From positions 62,001 through 126,000 of the forward strand of contig PBPC01000077.1 in NCBI GenBank assembly GCA_002724575.1: a stretch of DNA of 64,000 bases, read 5' to 3'. Positions 23,138 to 32,566 of the stretch are shown here, piece after piece. Position 1 is the first letter of the stretch. Each line of letters begins with the position of its first letter. Source of the stretch: Gemmatimonadota bacterium (GTDB taxonomy: Bacteria; Gemmatimonadota; Gemmatimonadetes; Longimicrobiales; Gaopeijiaceae). The notes under the pieces were generated by a model, which had not been told where the DNA came from, searched no databases, and saw nothing but the letters and a program-made list of their open reading frames with translations. A program made the translations under genes and the position numbers.

Positions 23138-25429
23138 ATGACTCGACGTTTGAGTGCGATCCTTAGCGTCTTCATTATCTTAACCCCCTCGCTCACAGCT
23201 CAGCGCATTCCTTCCCCGCAGCAGTATTTCGGGTTTGAAATGGGATCAGACCGAAGATTGGCAAACTGGGACGAGTTGAGCTCATACTATGAAGAACTCG
23301 CTGAAAACAGCCAGCGAGTAATTGTTGACACTCTTGGGGCCACAACAACTGGCCAACCTTTCGTGATGCTTACGATCACGAGCCCCGAAAACCATGCGCG
23401 ACTTGCAGAGCTAAGAGACATCCAAATGAAGTTGGCAGATCCGAGGATGATCTCAAGTGAGTCAGAGCTCGACCAGCTTTTCGATGATGGTAAGGCTGTA
23501 GCGATGATCACTCACGGTATCCATTCGACAGAGGTAGGCCCAAGCCAGATGGCAGCCCGCCTGGCTTACACCATGGCCTCGTCTAATGAAGAGAGAATCC
23601 TCGAGATTCTGGAAAACGTGATCTTCCTGCAGATTCCGTCACTGAATCCAGATGGTCTCCAGTGGGTTAATGATTGGTATAATGAGCATGTAAGGACGCA
23701 GTTCGAGGCAGCTCCCCTTCCTTGGCTGTACCACTTTTATACCGGACATGACAACAACCGAGACTGGTATGCGTTCACCCAAGACGAGACCATTCTTACG
23801 GTGGGTGCTCAGAATGCCTGGCATCCGCACATAGTACATGATGTGCACCAGATGGGAGGTAATGGTGCACGGATATTCTTTCCACCCTATATCGAGCCCT
23901 GGGAACCAAATATCGATCCGGCTCTCACTACGGCGGTCAGCCAGCTTGGTACCTACATGGCTGCTGAGTTAACAGCTCAGGGGAAAAGGGGAGTCGTGGT
24001 GAACGCCCAATACGATGCGTTTACTCCTGCTCGGGCCTATATGCACTATCACGGCGCTGCTCGCATTCTTTCGGAGACTGCCTCGGCACGGATGGCGTCG
24101 CCGACGACCATCCCGCCCGAGGTATTAGGCCCCGGCCGGAACTTCGATGCGAGTCAGCGGTCTTGGAATTTTCCCAATCCTTGGGAAGGCGGTGCCTGGG
24201 GATTGCCAGATATTGTGGATTACCAGTACTCCGGAGCCCTGGCGCTGCTCACTAATGCAGCCAAGAACCGGCGCTTCTGGCTAGAGAACTTCTATGGTGT
24301 CAACAAGCGCGCAGTGGACAAGTGGGATGCTTGGCCTGATGCCTGGGTCATCCCAGGTAATCAGGAAAACCAAACCGGTGTGAACTACGCACTCCGGTCG
24401 CTTGTTATGTCAGAAGTGGAGGTAGCTGAGGCGCGGGAAGCTTTTTCCGTGGATGGCGTGGACTTCCCTGCTGGGAGCTATGTCATCCCAATGAATCAGC
24501 CATACGCAGGCTTTGCAAATTCAATGTTGGAGGTGCAGCAATACCCGGATTTGCGGGAATATCCGGGAGGGCCACCTCAGCGTCCTTATGACGTAACTGC
24601 GCACACATTCGGTTATTTGCTCGATTTTGAGGCTATTGAGGTTGAGGGGAGCATCAGGGTTGAGTTATCCGAACCTATCGCAGCACCAGATTTTGACTTT
24701 CAATTGCCACCGCACCTTAATGGGTCCGATGCACCGCGAGTGGCGATGTACAAGTCCTGGCAAGAGCCAATGCCAGCAGGATGGCAGCGCTGGGTTCTGG
24801 ACCAGCATGGTATGGCGTATGACACCCTTCATGATGCGGATATTCATAGTGGTGCCTTGGATGACTACGATGTCCTACTCTTCCAGGCTCAGGACGGTAA
24901 CTCCATTAGAAACGGATTCCGCAGAGGAGAACTGCCTCGCCAATATACGGGTGGTTTGGGTGACCAGGGGGTTCAGGCGGTTAGTGACTTTGTGCGAAAT
25001 GGGGGACGTGTTATCGCCATTGAGGCCGCAACGGACTTTATCGCTGAACTCTTTGACCTAGATATCTCTAATCTCACTTCGGGCCTTCCGAACACACAAT
25101 TCTATATCCCCGGGTCGATCCTAAGGCTTGAACTCGATTCAGTATCAGAAATTAACGAAGGTATGAGAGATGAAATTTCTGCGTGGTACTGGCGGAGTAG
25201 TATGGCATACGAAGTCGATGATCCAAGGATTCGAATTGTTGCCCGCTATGGGCAGGGTGACCCCCTACTCTCAGGGTGGGTACTTGGTGGAGAACACATC
25301 GCAGGAGAGGCTGCTATCCTAGAGGCTGATATTGGTGAGGGTTCATTGGTCCTGTTTGGTTTCCAGCCGAATTATCGTGCACAAACTGTTGCAACATGGC
25401 CCTTATTGTTTAATGCGATGAGGAAATGA
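23138..25429 (+). CDS. Secreted M14-family zinc carboxypeptidase
   Basis: ATG 23138 follows GGAAGGAG and gives a signal peptide (RRLSAILSVFIILTPSLTAQ). The peptidase domain has the zinc motif HGIHSTEVGPSQ, then IPSLNPDGLQW, DNNRDWYAFTQDE and the HIVHDVHQMGG region. The long C-terminal half (from about residue 480) is an accessory region of the kind seen in secreted M14 proteins that act on peptides outside the cytoplasm. The 763-residue length is normal for this subgroup. It overlaps the zinc-ribbon gene by 4 bp. Confidence 0.9.
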   Translation: MTRRLSAILSVFIILTPSLTAQRIPSPQQYFGFEMGSDRRLANWDELSSYYEELAENSQRVIVDTLGATTTGQPFVMLTITSPENHARLAELRDIQMKLADPRMISSESELDQLFDDGKAVAMITHGIHSTEVGPSQMAARLAYTMASSNEERILEILENVIFLQIPSLNPDGLQWVNDWYNEHVRTQFEAAPLPWLYHFYTGHDNNRDWYAFTQDETILTVGAQNAWHPHIVHDVHQMGGNGARIFFPPYIEPWEPNIDPALTTAVSQLGTYMAAELTAQGKRGVVVNAQYDAFTPARAYMHYHGAARILSETASARMASPTTIPPEVLGPGRNFDASQRSWNFPNPWEGGAWGLPDIVDYQYSGALALLTNAAKNRRFWLENFYGVNKRAVDKWDAWPDAWVIPGNQENQTGVNYALRSLVMSEVEVAEAREAFSVDGVDFPAGSYVIPMNQPYAGFANSMLEVQQYPDLREYPGGPPQRPYDVTAHTFGYLLDFEAIEVEGSIRVELSEPIAAPDFDFQLPPHLNGSDAPRVAMYKSWQEPMPAGWQRWVLDQHGMAYDTLHDADIHSGALDDYDVLLFQAQDGNSIRNGFRRGELPRQYTGGLGDQGVQAVSDFVRNGGRVIAIEAATDFIAELFDLDISNLTSGLPNTQFYIPGSILRLELDSVSEINEGMRDEISAWYWRSSMAYEVDDPRIRIVARYGQGDPLLSGWVLGGEHIAGEAAILEADIGEGSLVLFGFQPNYRAQTVATWPLLFNAMRK

Positions 25430-26214
25430 CTACTCCAGTATGCTCTAAGTGCGGTAAGGCCGCTTCGGGAAACTTCTGTCAGGAATGTGGAGCTAAAGTT
25501 GAGGGGTACTTCTGTCAGGAGTGTGGGGCGCAGATTAGCGCAACAGCCAAGTATTGTAACCGATGTGGAAACCAAATCAGCGTAAGCGAACATCGGGCTG
25601 CAGCTACTGCCACCCTTGGTGGCAAGAATCTCCCTTGGTGGATTGCGGGGACGGCGATGTTCGCACTTATCGCTATGCTGGGTATACAAATGATGCAACG
25701 AGGGGGGCCATCTATTCCACCGGCAGCTCCAGTCACAGGCCAGTCTGGCGGTGGGGCAATGACTGGCTCGCCTCCGGACTTATCAACCATGACACCGGTG
25801 GAGGCGGCAAACCGCCTTTTTAATAGAGTAATGACGGCCGTTGCGGCTGGGGATTCGACCGAAGCTCAACAGTTCATGCCTATGGCCATTGGTGCTTATG
25901 AGCGAGCACGGCCCCTGGATCACGATGGCCTTTTTCATCTTTCAATGCTCCAGCGTACGGCGATGCAACTTGAGGCTGCCCTAGGAACCGCAGAAGAGAT
26001 TCTAGAGGACAATCCAAACCACTTACTCGGGTTGAGTGCTGCGGCAAAAGCTGCGGTGGAGCTAGGGTTGGGCGATATAGCTGCAGCATACTATGAACAT
26101 GTGCTTGAGGTCTATGAGTCACAGATGGGGCAGGATATTCCGGAATACATGGACCATGCTCCGATCACCGATAGCCTCAAGGCTGAAGCTGAAGCGTTCC
26201 TAGGTGGTCGCTAA
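25426..26214 (+). CDS. Double zinc-ribbon membrane protein with TPR-like domain
   Basis: The N-terminus contains CSKCG, CQECG, CQECG and CNRCG pairs, forming two tandem zinc ribbons in the first 50 residues. A membrane span (WWIAGTAMFALIAMLGIQMM) follows, then a Pro/Gly linker and a helical C-terminal domain of TPR type (residues 130-262). This is probably an inner-membrane protein with cytoplasmic ribbons. It is coupled to the M14 peptidase by an ATGA overlap. The function is unknown. Confidence 0.75.
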   Translation: MTTPVCSKCGKAASGNFCQECGAKVEGYFCQECGAQISATAKYCNRCGNQISVSEHRAAATATLGGKNLPWWIAGTAMFALIAMLGIQMMQRGGPSIPPAAPVTGQSGGGAMTGSPPDLSTMTPVEAANRLFNRVMTAVAAGDSTEAQQFMPMAIGAYERARPLDHDGLFHLSMLQRTAMQLEAALGTAEEILEDNPNHLLGLSAAAKAAVELGLGDIAAAYYEHVLEVYESQMGQDIPEYMDHAPITDSLKAEAEAFLGGR

Positions 26215-26250
26215 GAAGGAGACCAGGAAGATACAGATAGGGTTCTGGGG

Positions 26251-27237
26251 ATGAGAGTATTCGTGACGGGAGGCACTGGCCTTCTCGGTTCGCACCTGGC
26301 TGAAGAACTGCGCTCTTGTGGGCAAGATGTAGTTGCTCTTAATCGATGTGGATCTGACGCAGCCTTCCTTAGGTCCCAAGGCTGTATTCTGGTAGAAGGT
26401 GACGTGCAGGATGATATTGAATCTCTTGCCGAACTAATGGCTGGGTGCACACATCTTGTACACTCTGCTGCAATTGTATACGGCGGTAAGTCTTGGCCGA
26501 AGGTCCGAGCTGTAAACGTTGATGGGACACGAAACGTCCTTATGGCTGCTGTAAGAGCTGGAATTAACTTTGCAGTTCATGTTTCATCAGTTGTGGTCTA
26601 TGGGATCGTGGACGGGAATGTTACCGAGGACACGCCACTTGATGGGCGGATCCACAATGATGACCTCTATGCTCGTTCCAAACGTCAGGCAGAGGTGGTA
26701 GCGCGGGAGATTGAAGAAAAGCACGGATTGCCTGTGTCAGTAGTTCGCCCCTGCGGAGTCTATGGTGAGAGGGACCGACTCACAGCATTAACAGTGGCGA
26801 AGTTCCTGAGATTGCCCATTGTACCCCTATTAGGATCAGGAAGAAATACCATCCCGGTGGTCTATTCAGGAAATGTAGCCCACGCCTTACGGTTGGTGCT
26901 TGAGTCGGCTCGCGGGGGCACCACATATGATGTCGGATTCGACATACCGCTTAGCCAACGAGCTATGTTAGAGGACCTCGCAAGTGGCCTTGGTAAACGG
27001 CCGCGCTTTCTGGCTACGCCAGCGAGCCTGATTCGGAAGGGAGCTCGGGTACTCGACAGAGTTGGGGCATTCATCCCAGGAGTGGAGCATCTTTCAATCT
27101 CTAGGGTGGCTGAGTTTGCTCTTGGTGAAAATCCGTATGTATCAAAGCGGCTTCGCGAAGAGTTGGGCTGGGATCCTCCCTACCGTCATAAGGACGCCCT
27201 CATACGCACAGGTCAGTGGCTTACTAGGCACACCTGA
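26251..27237 (+). CDS. NAD-dependent epimerase/dehydratase family protein
   Basis: The Rossmann motif MRVFVTGGTGLLGSHLAEEL, a conserved HSAAIV turn, the catalytic Y-x3-K (YARSKRQAE) and RPCGVYGERD place it in the extended SDR family. The length of 328 is normal. Substrates in this family are usually nucleotide sugars, sterol-like compounds or other alcohols, and the sequence does not decide between them. It follows the zinc-ribbon gene by 36 bp. Confidence 0.85.
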   Translation: MRVFVTGGTGLLGSHLAEELRSCGQDVVALNRCGSDAAFLRSQGCILVEGDVQDDIESLAELMAGCTHLVHSAAIVYGGKSWPKVRAVNVDGTRNVLMAAVRAGINFAVHVSSVVVYGIVDGNVTEDTPLDGRIHNDDLYARSKRQAEVVAREIEEKHGLPVSVVRPCGVYGERDRLTALTVAKFLRLPIVPLLGSGRNTIPVVYSGNVAHALRLVLESARGGTTYDVGFDIPLSQRAMLEDLASGLGKRPRFLATPASLIRKGARVLDRVGAFIPGVEHLSISRVAEFALGENPYVSKRLREELGWDPPYRHKDALIRTGQWLTRHT

Positions 27238-27277
27238 GAATGATCATGATACCGGAATACGCAGATAAAGGATGGTC

Positions 27278-28018
27278 ATGAAGCAAATGAAGACAGAACT
27301 CGAACCTGACAGGTACCGCGAGGGTGCAACACAAGATGAACGCCTGCTTGAACGCGTCGAAGACCTTCAAGCCATGGGCATGGATGCGTGGCGCATTTTT
27401 CGAATCATGGGTGAGTTTGTCGAAGGGTTTGAGGAGATGTCAGAGATCGGTCCGGCAGTCTCGATCTTTGGTTCTGCTCGAGCGAATTCCGATACACCTA
27501 TGTACCAAGAATGTGTAGAAACGGCTCGTCTACTCGGGGAAGCAGGATTTGCGATTATCACTGGTGGCGGTCCAGGTATGATGGAGGCGGCAAACCGAGG
27601 AGCAAAAGAGGGGGGTGCTACCTCAGTCGGATGTAATATTGAGCTTCCTTTCGAACAGGAGAGCAACGATTTCATAGATGTCTCAATCGACTTTCGTTAC
27701 TTCTTTGTCAGAAAGACAATGTTCGTAAAATACGCTGAGGCTTTCGTGATTTTCCCAGGAGGCTTCGGAACTATGGATGAACTCTTCGAGTCACTCACGC
27801 TCATTCAAACCCATAAGGTTCGACACTTTCCTCTTGTACTTTTTGGGTCGGAGTATTGGGGCGGTCTGCTCGACTGGCTTCGTGATACGATGGTTGATGA
27901 AGGGAAAATCACTCAAGAAGATCTGGACATGATTTTCGTCACGAATGATCCGGTGGATGCCCGGGACCATATAGTGGCCGGGTATAAGACTCGTATGGCA
28001 GCCTTAAGCAGCTCTTAG
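27278..28018 (+). CDS. LOG family protein (nucleoside 5'-monophosphate phosphoribohydrolase type)
   Basis: Motifs GGGPGMMEAANRGA and PGGFGTMDELFE (PGGxGTxxE) define the LOG/lysine-decarboxylase-like family, which removes the base from nucleoside monophosphates such as cytokinin nucleotides. AAAGG precedes ATG 27278 with 6-bp spacing, so I prefer it to the ATG at 27272. The N-terminal 60 residues form the extension found in longer bacterial members. The gene ends 4 bp into the convergent alkB-like gene. Confidence 0.88.
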   Translation: MKQMKTELEPDRYREGATQDERLLERVEDLQAMGMDAWRIFRIMGEFVEGFEEMSEIGPAVSIFGSARANSDTPMYQECVETARLLGEAGFAIITGGGPGMMEAANRGAKEGGATSVGCNIELPFEQESNDFIDVSIDFRYFFVRKTMFVKYAEAFVIFPGGFGTMDELFESLTLIQTHKVRHFPLVLFGSEYWGGLLDWLRDTMVDEGKITQEDLDMIFVTNDPVDARDHIVAGYKTRMAALSSS

Positions 28019-29034
28019 AGAGCCTTCAGGATTCTTGGATGCATTATTTTCTTCCACAACGGTGGAATAACCCCCAGCCAAAAACATCCGTAGTATCCAG
28101 TAGGTAACTGTGGAGCACTTTCGAACGGTTGCAGTTTCCAGAAGGGTTCGCTGGCTTTTAGATGATGTGCCGGATGCCTTGTTAGCTCCAGTAAGGTCCA
28201 GCGTGACCACCGCTCTTCTGCTTGCCAAGAGTGAGATTCAGTTTGTCTCTCATCAAGCTCTCGTTTCAAGCCGTAATGGCGAATATAGTTGATATACTCA
28301 AGCAAAAAGATTGCAAATCCAGCTTGCAACAAGAAAGCGCCCAGTACTGCGCTGTCAAAGAAGATATAAATCATTACCAGAAGGGTTACTTGAATAATAC
28401 TCCCCTGAATCACAGGGTTCTTGAGCGCCTTCTTTCCCTTTCGTTCATGAATGCTAATGGCATCTAGGTATTGACCTGGAATAGTGCGTAGGATGAAAGC
28501 CCAGAGTGATTCACCAAAGAAAGCTGTAGCAGGATCTTCAGAGGTAGCAACAAGCTTGTGGTGCGTATAGTTGTGCTCGGTAGTGAAATGTAAATAAAGG
28601 ACTGAAAGCAGATTCAGCCGGCCAATCCACCAACCACTCGATCCAGGCCTTTTGTGTCCAAGTTCGTGGGCCACAATGATTCCTGAGACTCCGGATGTGA
28701 GCCCAGTACTAAGCGCTGCTATCCAAGAAGTCCACGCATTACCATCGATTCCAGCCCTATAAAACAAGGCTGCTAGCGCAATAAACTGAAGTGTAGCGTG
28801 AACGTAAAGCAGAATTTCGAATGGAAGTCCAGAGGCTCTTGGTGGCCTAGGTGTTCTTGTCTTTCCTAGTGCTAGATCCAGGACTGGTCCTACTCCTAGC
28901 ACAAAGACAAGCCCCCCAAAAACCCACCAGTCACCCTCCAGGTTACACAGGATGACAAGTATGGGATTGATCAGGCCCATCAGGTGCCAAGCCCAGGACT
29001 CTGGCTTCAGTGTTTCGTTACCCTGACGACTCAT
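28015..29034 (-). CDS. alkB: AlkB-type membrane alkane/fatty-acid hydroxylase
   Basis: The histidine boxes of the membrane di-iron hydroxylases are all visible: HELGHK, EHNYTHH, and RHPAHHL near the C-terminus. NYIRHYGLKRE is the motif characteristic of AlkB/xylene monooxygenase-type enzymes. Several membrane spans precede and separate the boxes. These enzymes hydroxylate terminal carbons of alkanes or related chains using O2 and rubredoxin; no rubredoxin gene is adjacent. The length of 339 is slightly short for AlkB. The exact substrate is inferred only at family level. Confidence 0.82.
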   Translation of the reverse strand: MSRQGNETLKPESWAWHLMGLINPILVILCNLEGDWWVFGGLVFVLGVGPVLDLALGKTRTPRPPRASGLPFEILLYVHATLQFIALAALFYRAGIDGNAWTSWIAALSTGLTSGVSGIIVAHELGHKRPGSSGWWIGRLNLLSVLYLHFTTEHNYTHHKLVATSEDPATAFFGESLWAFILRTIPGQYLDAISIHERKGKKALKNPVIQGSIIQVTLLVMIYIFFDSAVLGAFLLQAGFAIFLLEYINYIRHYGLKRELDERQTESHSWQAEERWSRWTLLELTRHPAHHLKASEPFWKLQPFESAPQLPTGYYGCFWLGVIPPLWKKIMHPRILKAL

Positions 29035-29257
29035 AGTCCGAAGATAGCTATAGGGCGACCCCTCCTGGCAATCAGATTCGATTTGGAGAGAGATGGCCCG
29101 GAGGCTGTCCTTGTAAAAAAACCCTTACTCTGGCTACCTTTTCATGCTCTGCTATCGGGCTATCTAATCGAAAACATTGTGTGCCTGATGGCTTGGTGAC
29201 ACTGCGCTTGCTCCTGGGTTGACCACCACGACTCGGGATCCCGGCTGGAGGATGACC

Positions 29258-30370
29258 GTGGTCACTACCACGAAAGATACGAGCCGTGGTTATGCCCCTT
29301 CAGGGAAAGACTCGGGCGTCGTAAAGCCCAAGGGAACACCCAATATTCGGGCTCATGTAGGATTGGAAACAGTCGAAATACAGTCACGTAAACCTGATTG
29401 GCTAAAAGTCCGCTCGCCTGGTGGTTCGAACTACCTGAGGCTAAAGCGTTTAATGCGAGCTGAGGGTTTGCATACGGTTTGTGAAGAAGCAGGATGCCCA
29501 AATATCGGGGAGTGTTGGGAAGCAGGTACAGCGACATTCATGATCTTAGGGGATGTTTGTACCCGAGCCTGTAAGTACTGCGGCGTAGCCCATGGGATGC
29601 CCAATAACCTAGATCTCGACGAGCCTAGACGGGTAGCCGAGACTGTGGCCCGCTTGCGGCTAGAGCATGTGGTGATCACCAGTGTTAATCGGGATGAGCT
29701 TTCAGATGGTGGTGCTGGAATCTATGCTGAGACCATTCGTCGAATTCAGGAATGCGTTTCTTCCTGTTCTGTCGAGGTCCTTATCCCGGACTTCAAGGGC
29801 GATGAGGAAGCGCTTCGAGTGGTTGTTGAGGCCGGTCCAGCGATCATAGGGCACAATCTCGAAACAGTAGAGCGACTGCACCCAGATGTGCGGCCAGGTG
29901 GTCGCTATTGGCGTTCGATTTCTTATCTCGGAGCTGCCAAGCGGATCGATCCACGGATACTCACTAAGACGGGGATAATCTTGGGGATGGGCGAGGAGTT
30001 TGCCGAGGTTAAGCAGGCGATGGCTGACCTAAGGTCGGCAGCGGTGGACATCCTTACGCTAGGTCAATATTTGAGACCGTCCTCTATGCATATACCAGTG
30101 GCTCGCTGGGTAAGCCCAGATGAGTTTGCAGAGCTCAAGCATATTGGAGAAGTAGAATATGGCTTTAAGCATGTTGAAGCTGGCCCATTAGTGCGCTCAA
30201 GCTATCATGCAAAGGAGCAAGCACGAGAAGTGGAAGCTGGGACCCCAGGAGTAATTCAAGAGATCATTGAAGGTGATGTTCTCGCACCCGCCGAAGTTAG
30301 CTTTGAGTTCGTTCAGCTCGAGGTCGGCCGGCCTGGCCGTCGCCCGATTCAGGGAGCTTCAGATGGCTAA
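29258..30370 (+). CDS. lipA: Lipoyl synthase
   Basis: The protein has both clusters of LipA: CEEAGCPNIGECW (auxiliary 4Fe-4S) and CTRACKYCGV (radical SAM CxxxCxxC). The C-terminal RSSYHAKEQ supplies the conserved Ser ligand. It inserts sulfur into octanoyl groups on E2 proteins. GGAGG at 29247 sits six bases before GTG 29258, which I take as the start; the N-terminus still has a longer non-conserved leader than usual. It overlaps pdhA by 8 bp, directly coupling cofactor synthesis to the enzyme that needs it. Confidence 0.95.
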   Translation: MVTTTKDTSRGYAPSGKDSGVVKPKGTPNIRAHVGLETVEIQSRKPDWLKVRSPGGSNYLRLKRLMRAEGLHTVCEEAGCPNIGECWEAGTATFMILGDVCTRACKYCGVAHGMPNNLDLDEPRRVAETVARLRLEHVVITSVNRDELSDGGAGIYAETIRRIQECVSSCSVEVLIPDFKGDEEALRVVVEAGPAIIGHNLETVERLHPDVRPGGRYWRSISYLGAAKRIDPRILTKTGIILGMGEEFAEVKQAMADLRSAAVDILTLGQYLRPSSMHIPVARWVSPDEFAELKHIGEVEYGFKHVEAGPLVRSSYHAKEQAREVEAGTPGVIQEIIEGDVLAPAEVSFEFVQLEVGRPGRRPIQGASDG

Positions 30371-31433
30371 GATCAAGGCTAATAAAAGCAGCGCGGCCAA
30401 TAAGGAGGGGGTGCTCGCTCGCCATGGGGTTAGTGGAAAACTCGCACTAGAACTTATGCAGGACATGCTTCTATATAGGCGCTATGAAGAAAAGGCCGAA
30501 GAAAGTTATGCGATTGGTAAAATCGGAGGCTTCTGTCATCTCCACATCGGACAGGAAGCTGGCGCAGCCGGCGTGATTAAAGTGCTTCAGCCAGAGGATT
30601 ATGTTATCAGTGCGTACCGATCCCATACACAGGCTATCGCAAAGGGTATTAGCCCTAACGCAGTTATGGCCGAGCTATATGGTCGTGTGGGAGGAGTTTC
30701 TAAAGGGAAGGGCGGATCTATGCACCTTTTTGGCAGAGATGCCCGCTTTCTCGGAGGCCATGGTATTGTTGGAGGACAAGTTCCTCTGGCTACTGGTATC
30801 GGCTGGAAGATCAAATACAGTGGGGAGAGCTTGGTTTGCGTATGCTTCATGGGAGACGCAACTGTAAATCAGGGGGGCTTTCACGAGTCTCTCAATATGG
30901 CCGCTGTATGGGAGCTCCCCGTGATCTATGTGGTCGAAAACAATGAATATGGTATGGGCACAGCTTTTGATCGGGTCTCTAAGACTGAGATTTCGATGAG
31001 GTCTGTGCCCTTTGATATTCCGGCCAGTTCTGTGAATGGTCAGGATGTGCTCTCAACGTTCGAGCATTTCCGTAACCTTACGGAGGAAGTCCGAGCGGGT
31101 GGCGGTCCACGCTTGGTAGAGCTGCGCACATACCGGTTCCGTGGACATTCCATGTCAGATCCCGTTTCTGGCACCTATAGGTCGACTGAGGAGGTGGAGC
31201 GCCATAAGGAAGAGAGTGATCCAATAGCAATTCTTCGGGACCAGCTTTTTGCTGAGGGCATACTTGATCAGGACACGCTTGAGGGGATGGACGCTAAGGC
31301 AAAGACAATCGCAGCAGAAGCCGCTGATTTTGCTGACGAGTCGCCCCTACCTGAGCCTGGGGCACTGTATGAGGATGTTTGGGGTGAGACCAATGCTCAC
31401 GGTCGCCTTTTTTTCGATGGACGACGAACATGA
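30363..31433 (+). CDS. pdhA: Pyruvate dehydrogenase E1 component, alpha subunit
   Basis: The ThDP-binding block GDATVNQGGFHESLNMA and PVIYVVENNEYGMGT mark E1 alpha. HIGQEA and YRSHTQAIAKG are active-site segments, and YRFRGHSMSDP is the phospho-loop region. ATG 30363 is preceded by GGGAG; the track's longer start at 30267 lies within lipA and is rejected. With E1 beta, E2 and E3 it oxidises pyruvate to acetyl-CoA. Acetoin or branched-chain keto acids would be alternatives, but the lipA-pdhABC-lpdA setting favours pyruvate. Confidence 0.92.
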   Translation: MAKIKANKSSAANKEGVLARHGVSGKLALELMQDMLLYRRYEEKAEESYAIGKIGGFCHLHIGQEAGAAGVIKVLQPEDYVISAYRSHTQAIAKGISPNAVMAELYGRVGGVSKGKGGSMHLFGRDARFLGGHGIVGGQVPLATGIGWKIKYSGESLVCVCFMGDATVNQGGFHESLNMAAVWELPVIYVVENNEYGMGTAFDRVSKTEISMRSVPFDIPASSVNGQDVLSTFEHFRNLTEEVRAGGGPRLVELRTYRFRGHSMSDPVSGTYRSTEEVERHKEESDPIAILRDQLFAEGILDQDTLEGMDAKAKTIAAEAADFADESPLPEPGALYEDVWGETNAHGRLFFDGRRT

Positions 31434-31480
31434 GCATCTTATCAGCCACAGTTGCTTTCTTGGCCGGAGGGTCCTCTTAA

Positions 31481-32461
31481 ATGGCTACCATGACCTATCG
31501 CGATGCGCTCAATGAAGCGCTCCGCGAGGAGATGGACCGAGATCCTGACGTTTTCCTCATGGGTGAAGAAGTCGCTGAGTATGATGGAGCCTATAAGGTC
31601 TCCAAGGGCCTGTTAGATGTTTTTGGTGACCAACGCATCGTGGATGCCCCAATCAGTGAGCTAGGCTTTGCCGGTCTAGGTGTTGGAGCAGCGATGGCAG
31701 GACTTCGGCCGGTCATAGAATTCATGACCTTTAATTTTGCTTACTTAGCGATCGACCAAATCATTAATAACGCGTCAAAGCTGTGCTATATGTCAGGAGG
31801 TCAGTTTAAGGTTCCAATTACGTTTCGAGGCCCTAATGGGCCGGCGCTGCAGCTTGGAGCCCAGCACTCTCAGGCGTGTGAGACATATTACCTGCATGCT
31901 CCAGGCTGTAAGGTTGTAACACCAGCGACACCTGCTGATGCCAAGGGGCTCCTTAAGGCATCGATACGTGATGATGACCCAGTAGCTTTCATGGAGGGTG
32001 AACTACTCTATAATTTTAAAGGGGAAGTACCAGAAGGAGATGACTTTGTTATACCCCTCGGTGTAGCTGACCTCAAACGCCCGGGCTCTGACGTCTCAAT
32101 CATCACCCACGGTAAAATGGTACACCTAGCTCTCCAGGCCTCAGATAAGCTTGAGGGTGAGGGGATTAAGGCAGAGGTGCTCGACCTTCGCACCGTTCGA
32201 CCTCTCGACGTAGAGGCGATCCTTGAGACGGTCCAGAAGACAAATCGCGTAGTATATTTAGAAGAAAGCTGGCCTTATGCGGGCACAGGAGCACAGGTCG
32301 TCTCAATCATTCAGGAAGAAGCGTTCGATCATTTGGATGCTCCGGTGCTTAGAGTACCCCAAGCCGATGTACCTATGCCCTATGCTAAGAACCTTGAGGC
32401 ATTAGCCAAGCCAAATGCAGCGCGAGTGGTTGAGGCATGTAAGAAGGTGCTTTACCGATGA
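31481..32461 (+). CDS. pdhB: Pyruvate dehydrogenase E1 component, beta subunit
   Basis: The start MTYRDALNEALREEMDRDPDVFLMGEEV, FGDQRIVDAPISELGFAGLGVGAAM and QLGAQHSQ are classic E1 beta sequences, and the C-terminal transketolase domain includes DLRTVRPLD. The length of 326 is standard. It lies 47 bp after pdhA and 105 bp before pdhC in the same orientation. Confidence 0.93.
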   Translation: MATMTYRDALNEALREEMDRDPDVFLMGEEVAEYDGAYKVSKGLLDVFGDQRIVDAPISELGFAGLGVGAAMAGLRPVIEFMTFNFAYLAIDQIINNASKLCYMSGGQFKVPITFRGPNGPALQLGAQHSQACETYYLHAPGCKVVTPATPADAKGLLKASIRDDDPVAFMEGELLYNFKGEVPEGDDFVIPLGVADLKRPGSDVSIITHGKMVHLALQASDKLEGEGIKAEVLDLRTVRPLDVEAILETVQKTNRVVYLEESWPYAGTGAQVVSIIQEEAFDHLDAPVLRVPQADVPMPYAKNLEALAKPNAARVVEACKKVLYR

Positions 32462-32566
32462 CACGGATGATTCCTATTTCACTGCGACCTAGCCTAGCAA
32501 GAGGGTGTAGGTGCACTCTAGAGGGGAGTTGCGCCCTTTCTGGGACGCTCTGGAGGTGAAAAGGAT

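Noticed and set aside
30267-30362. Upstream start for pdhA in the ORF track
   Set aside because: It lies inside lipA and adds non-homologous residues; ATG 30363 has a good ribosome-binding site.
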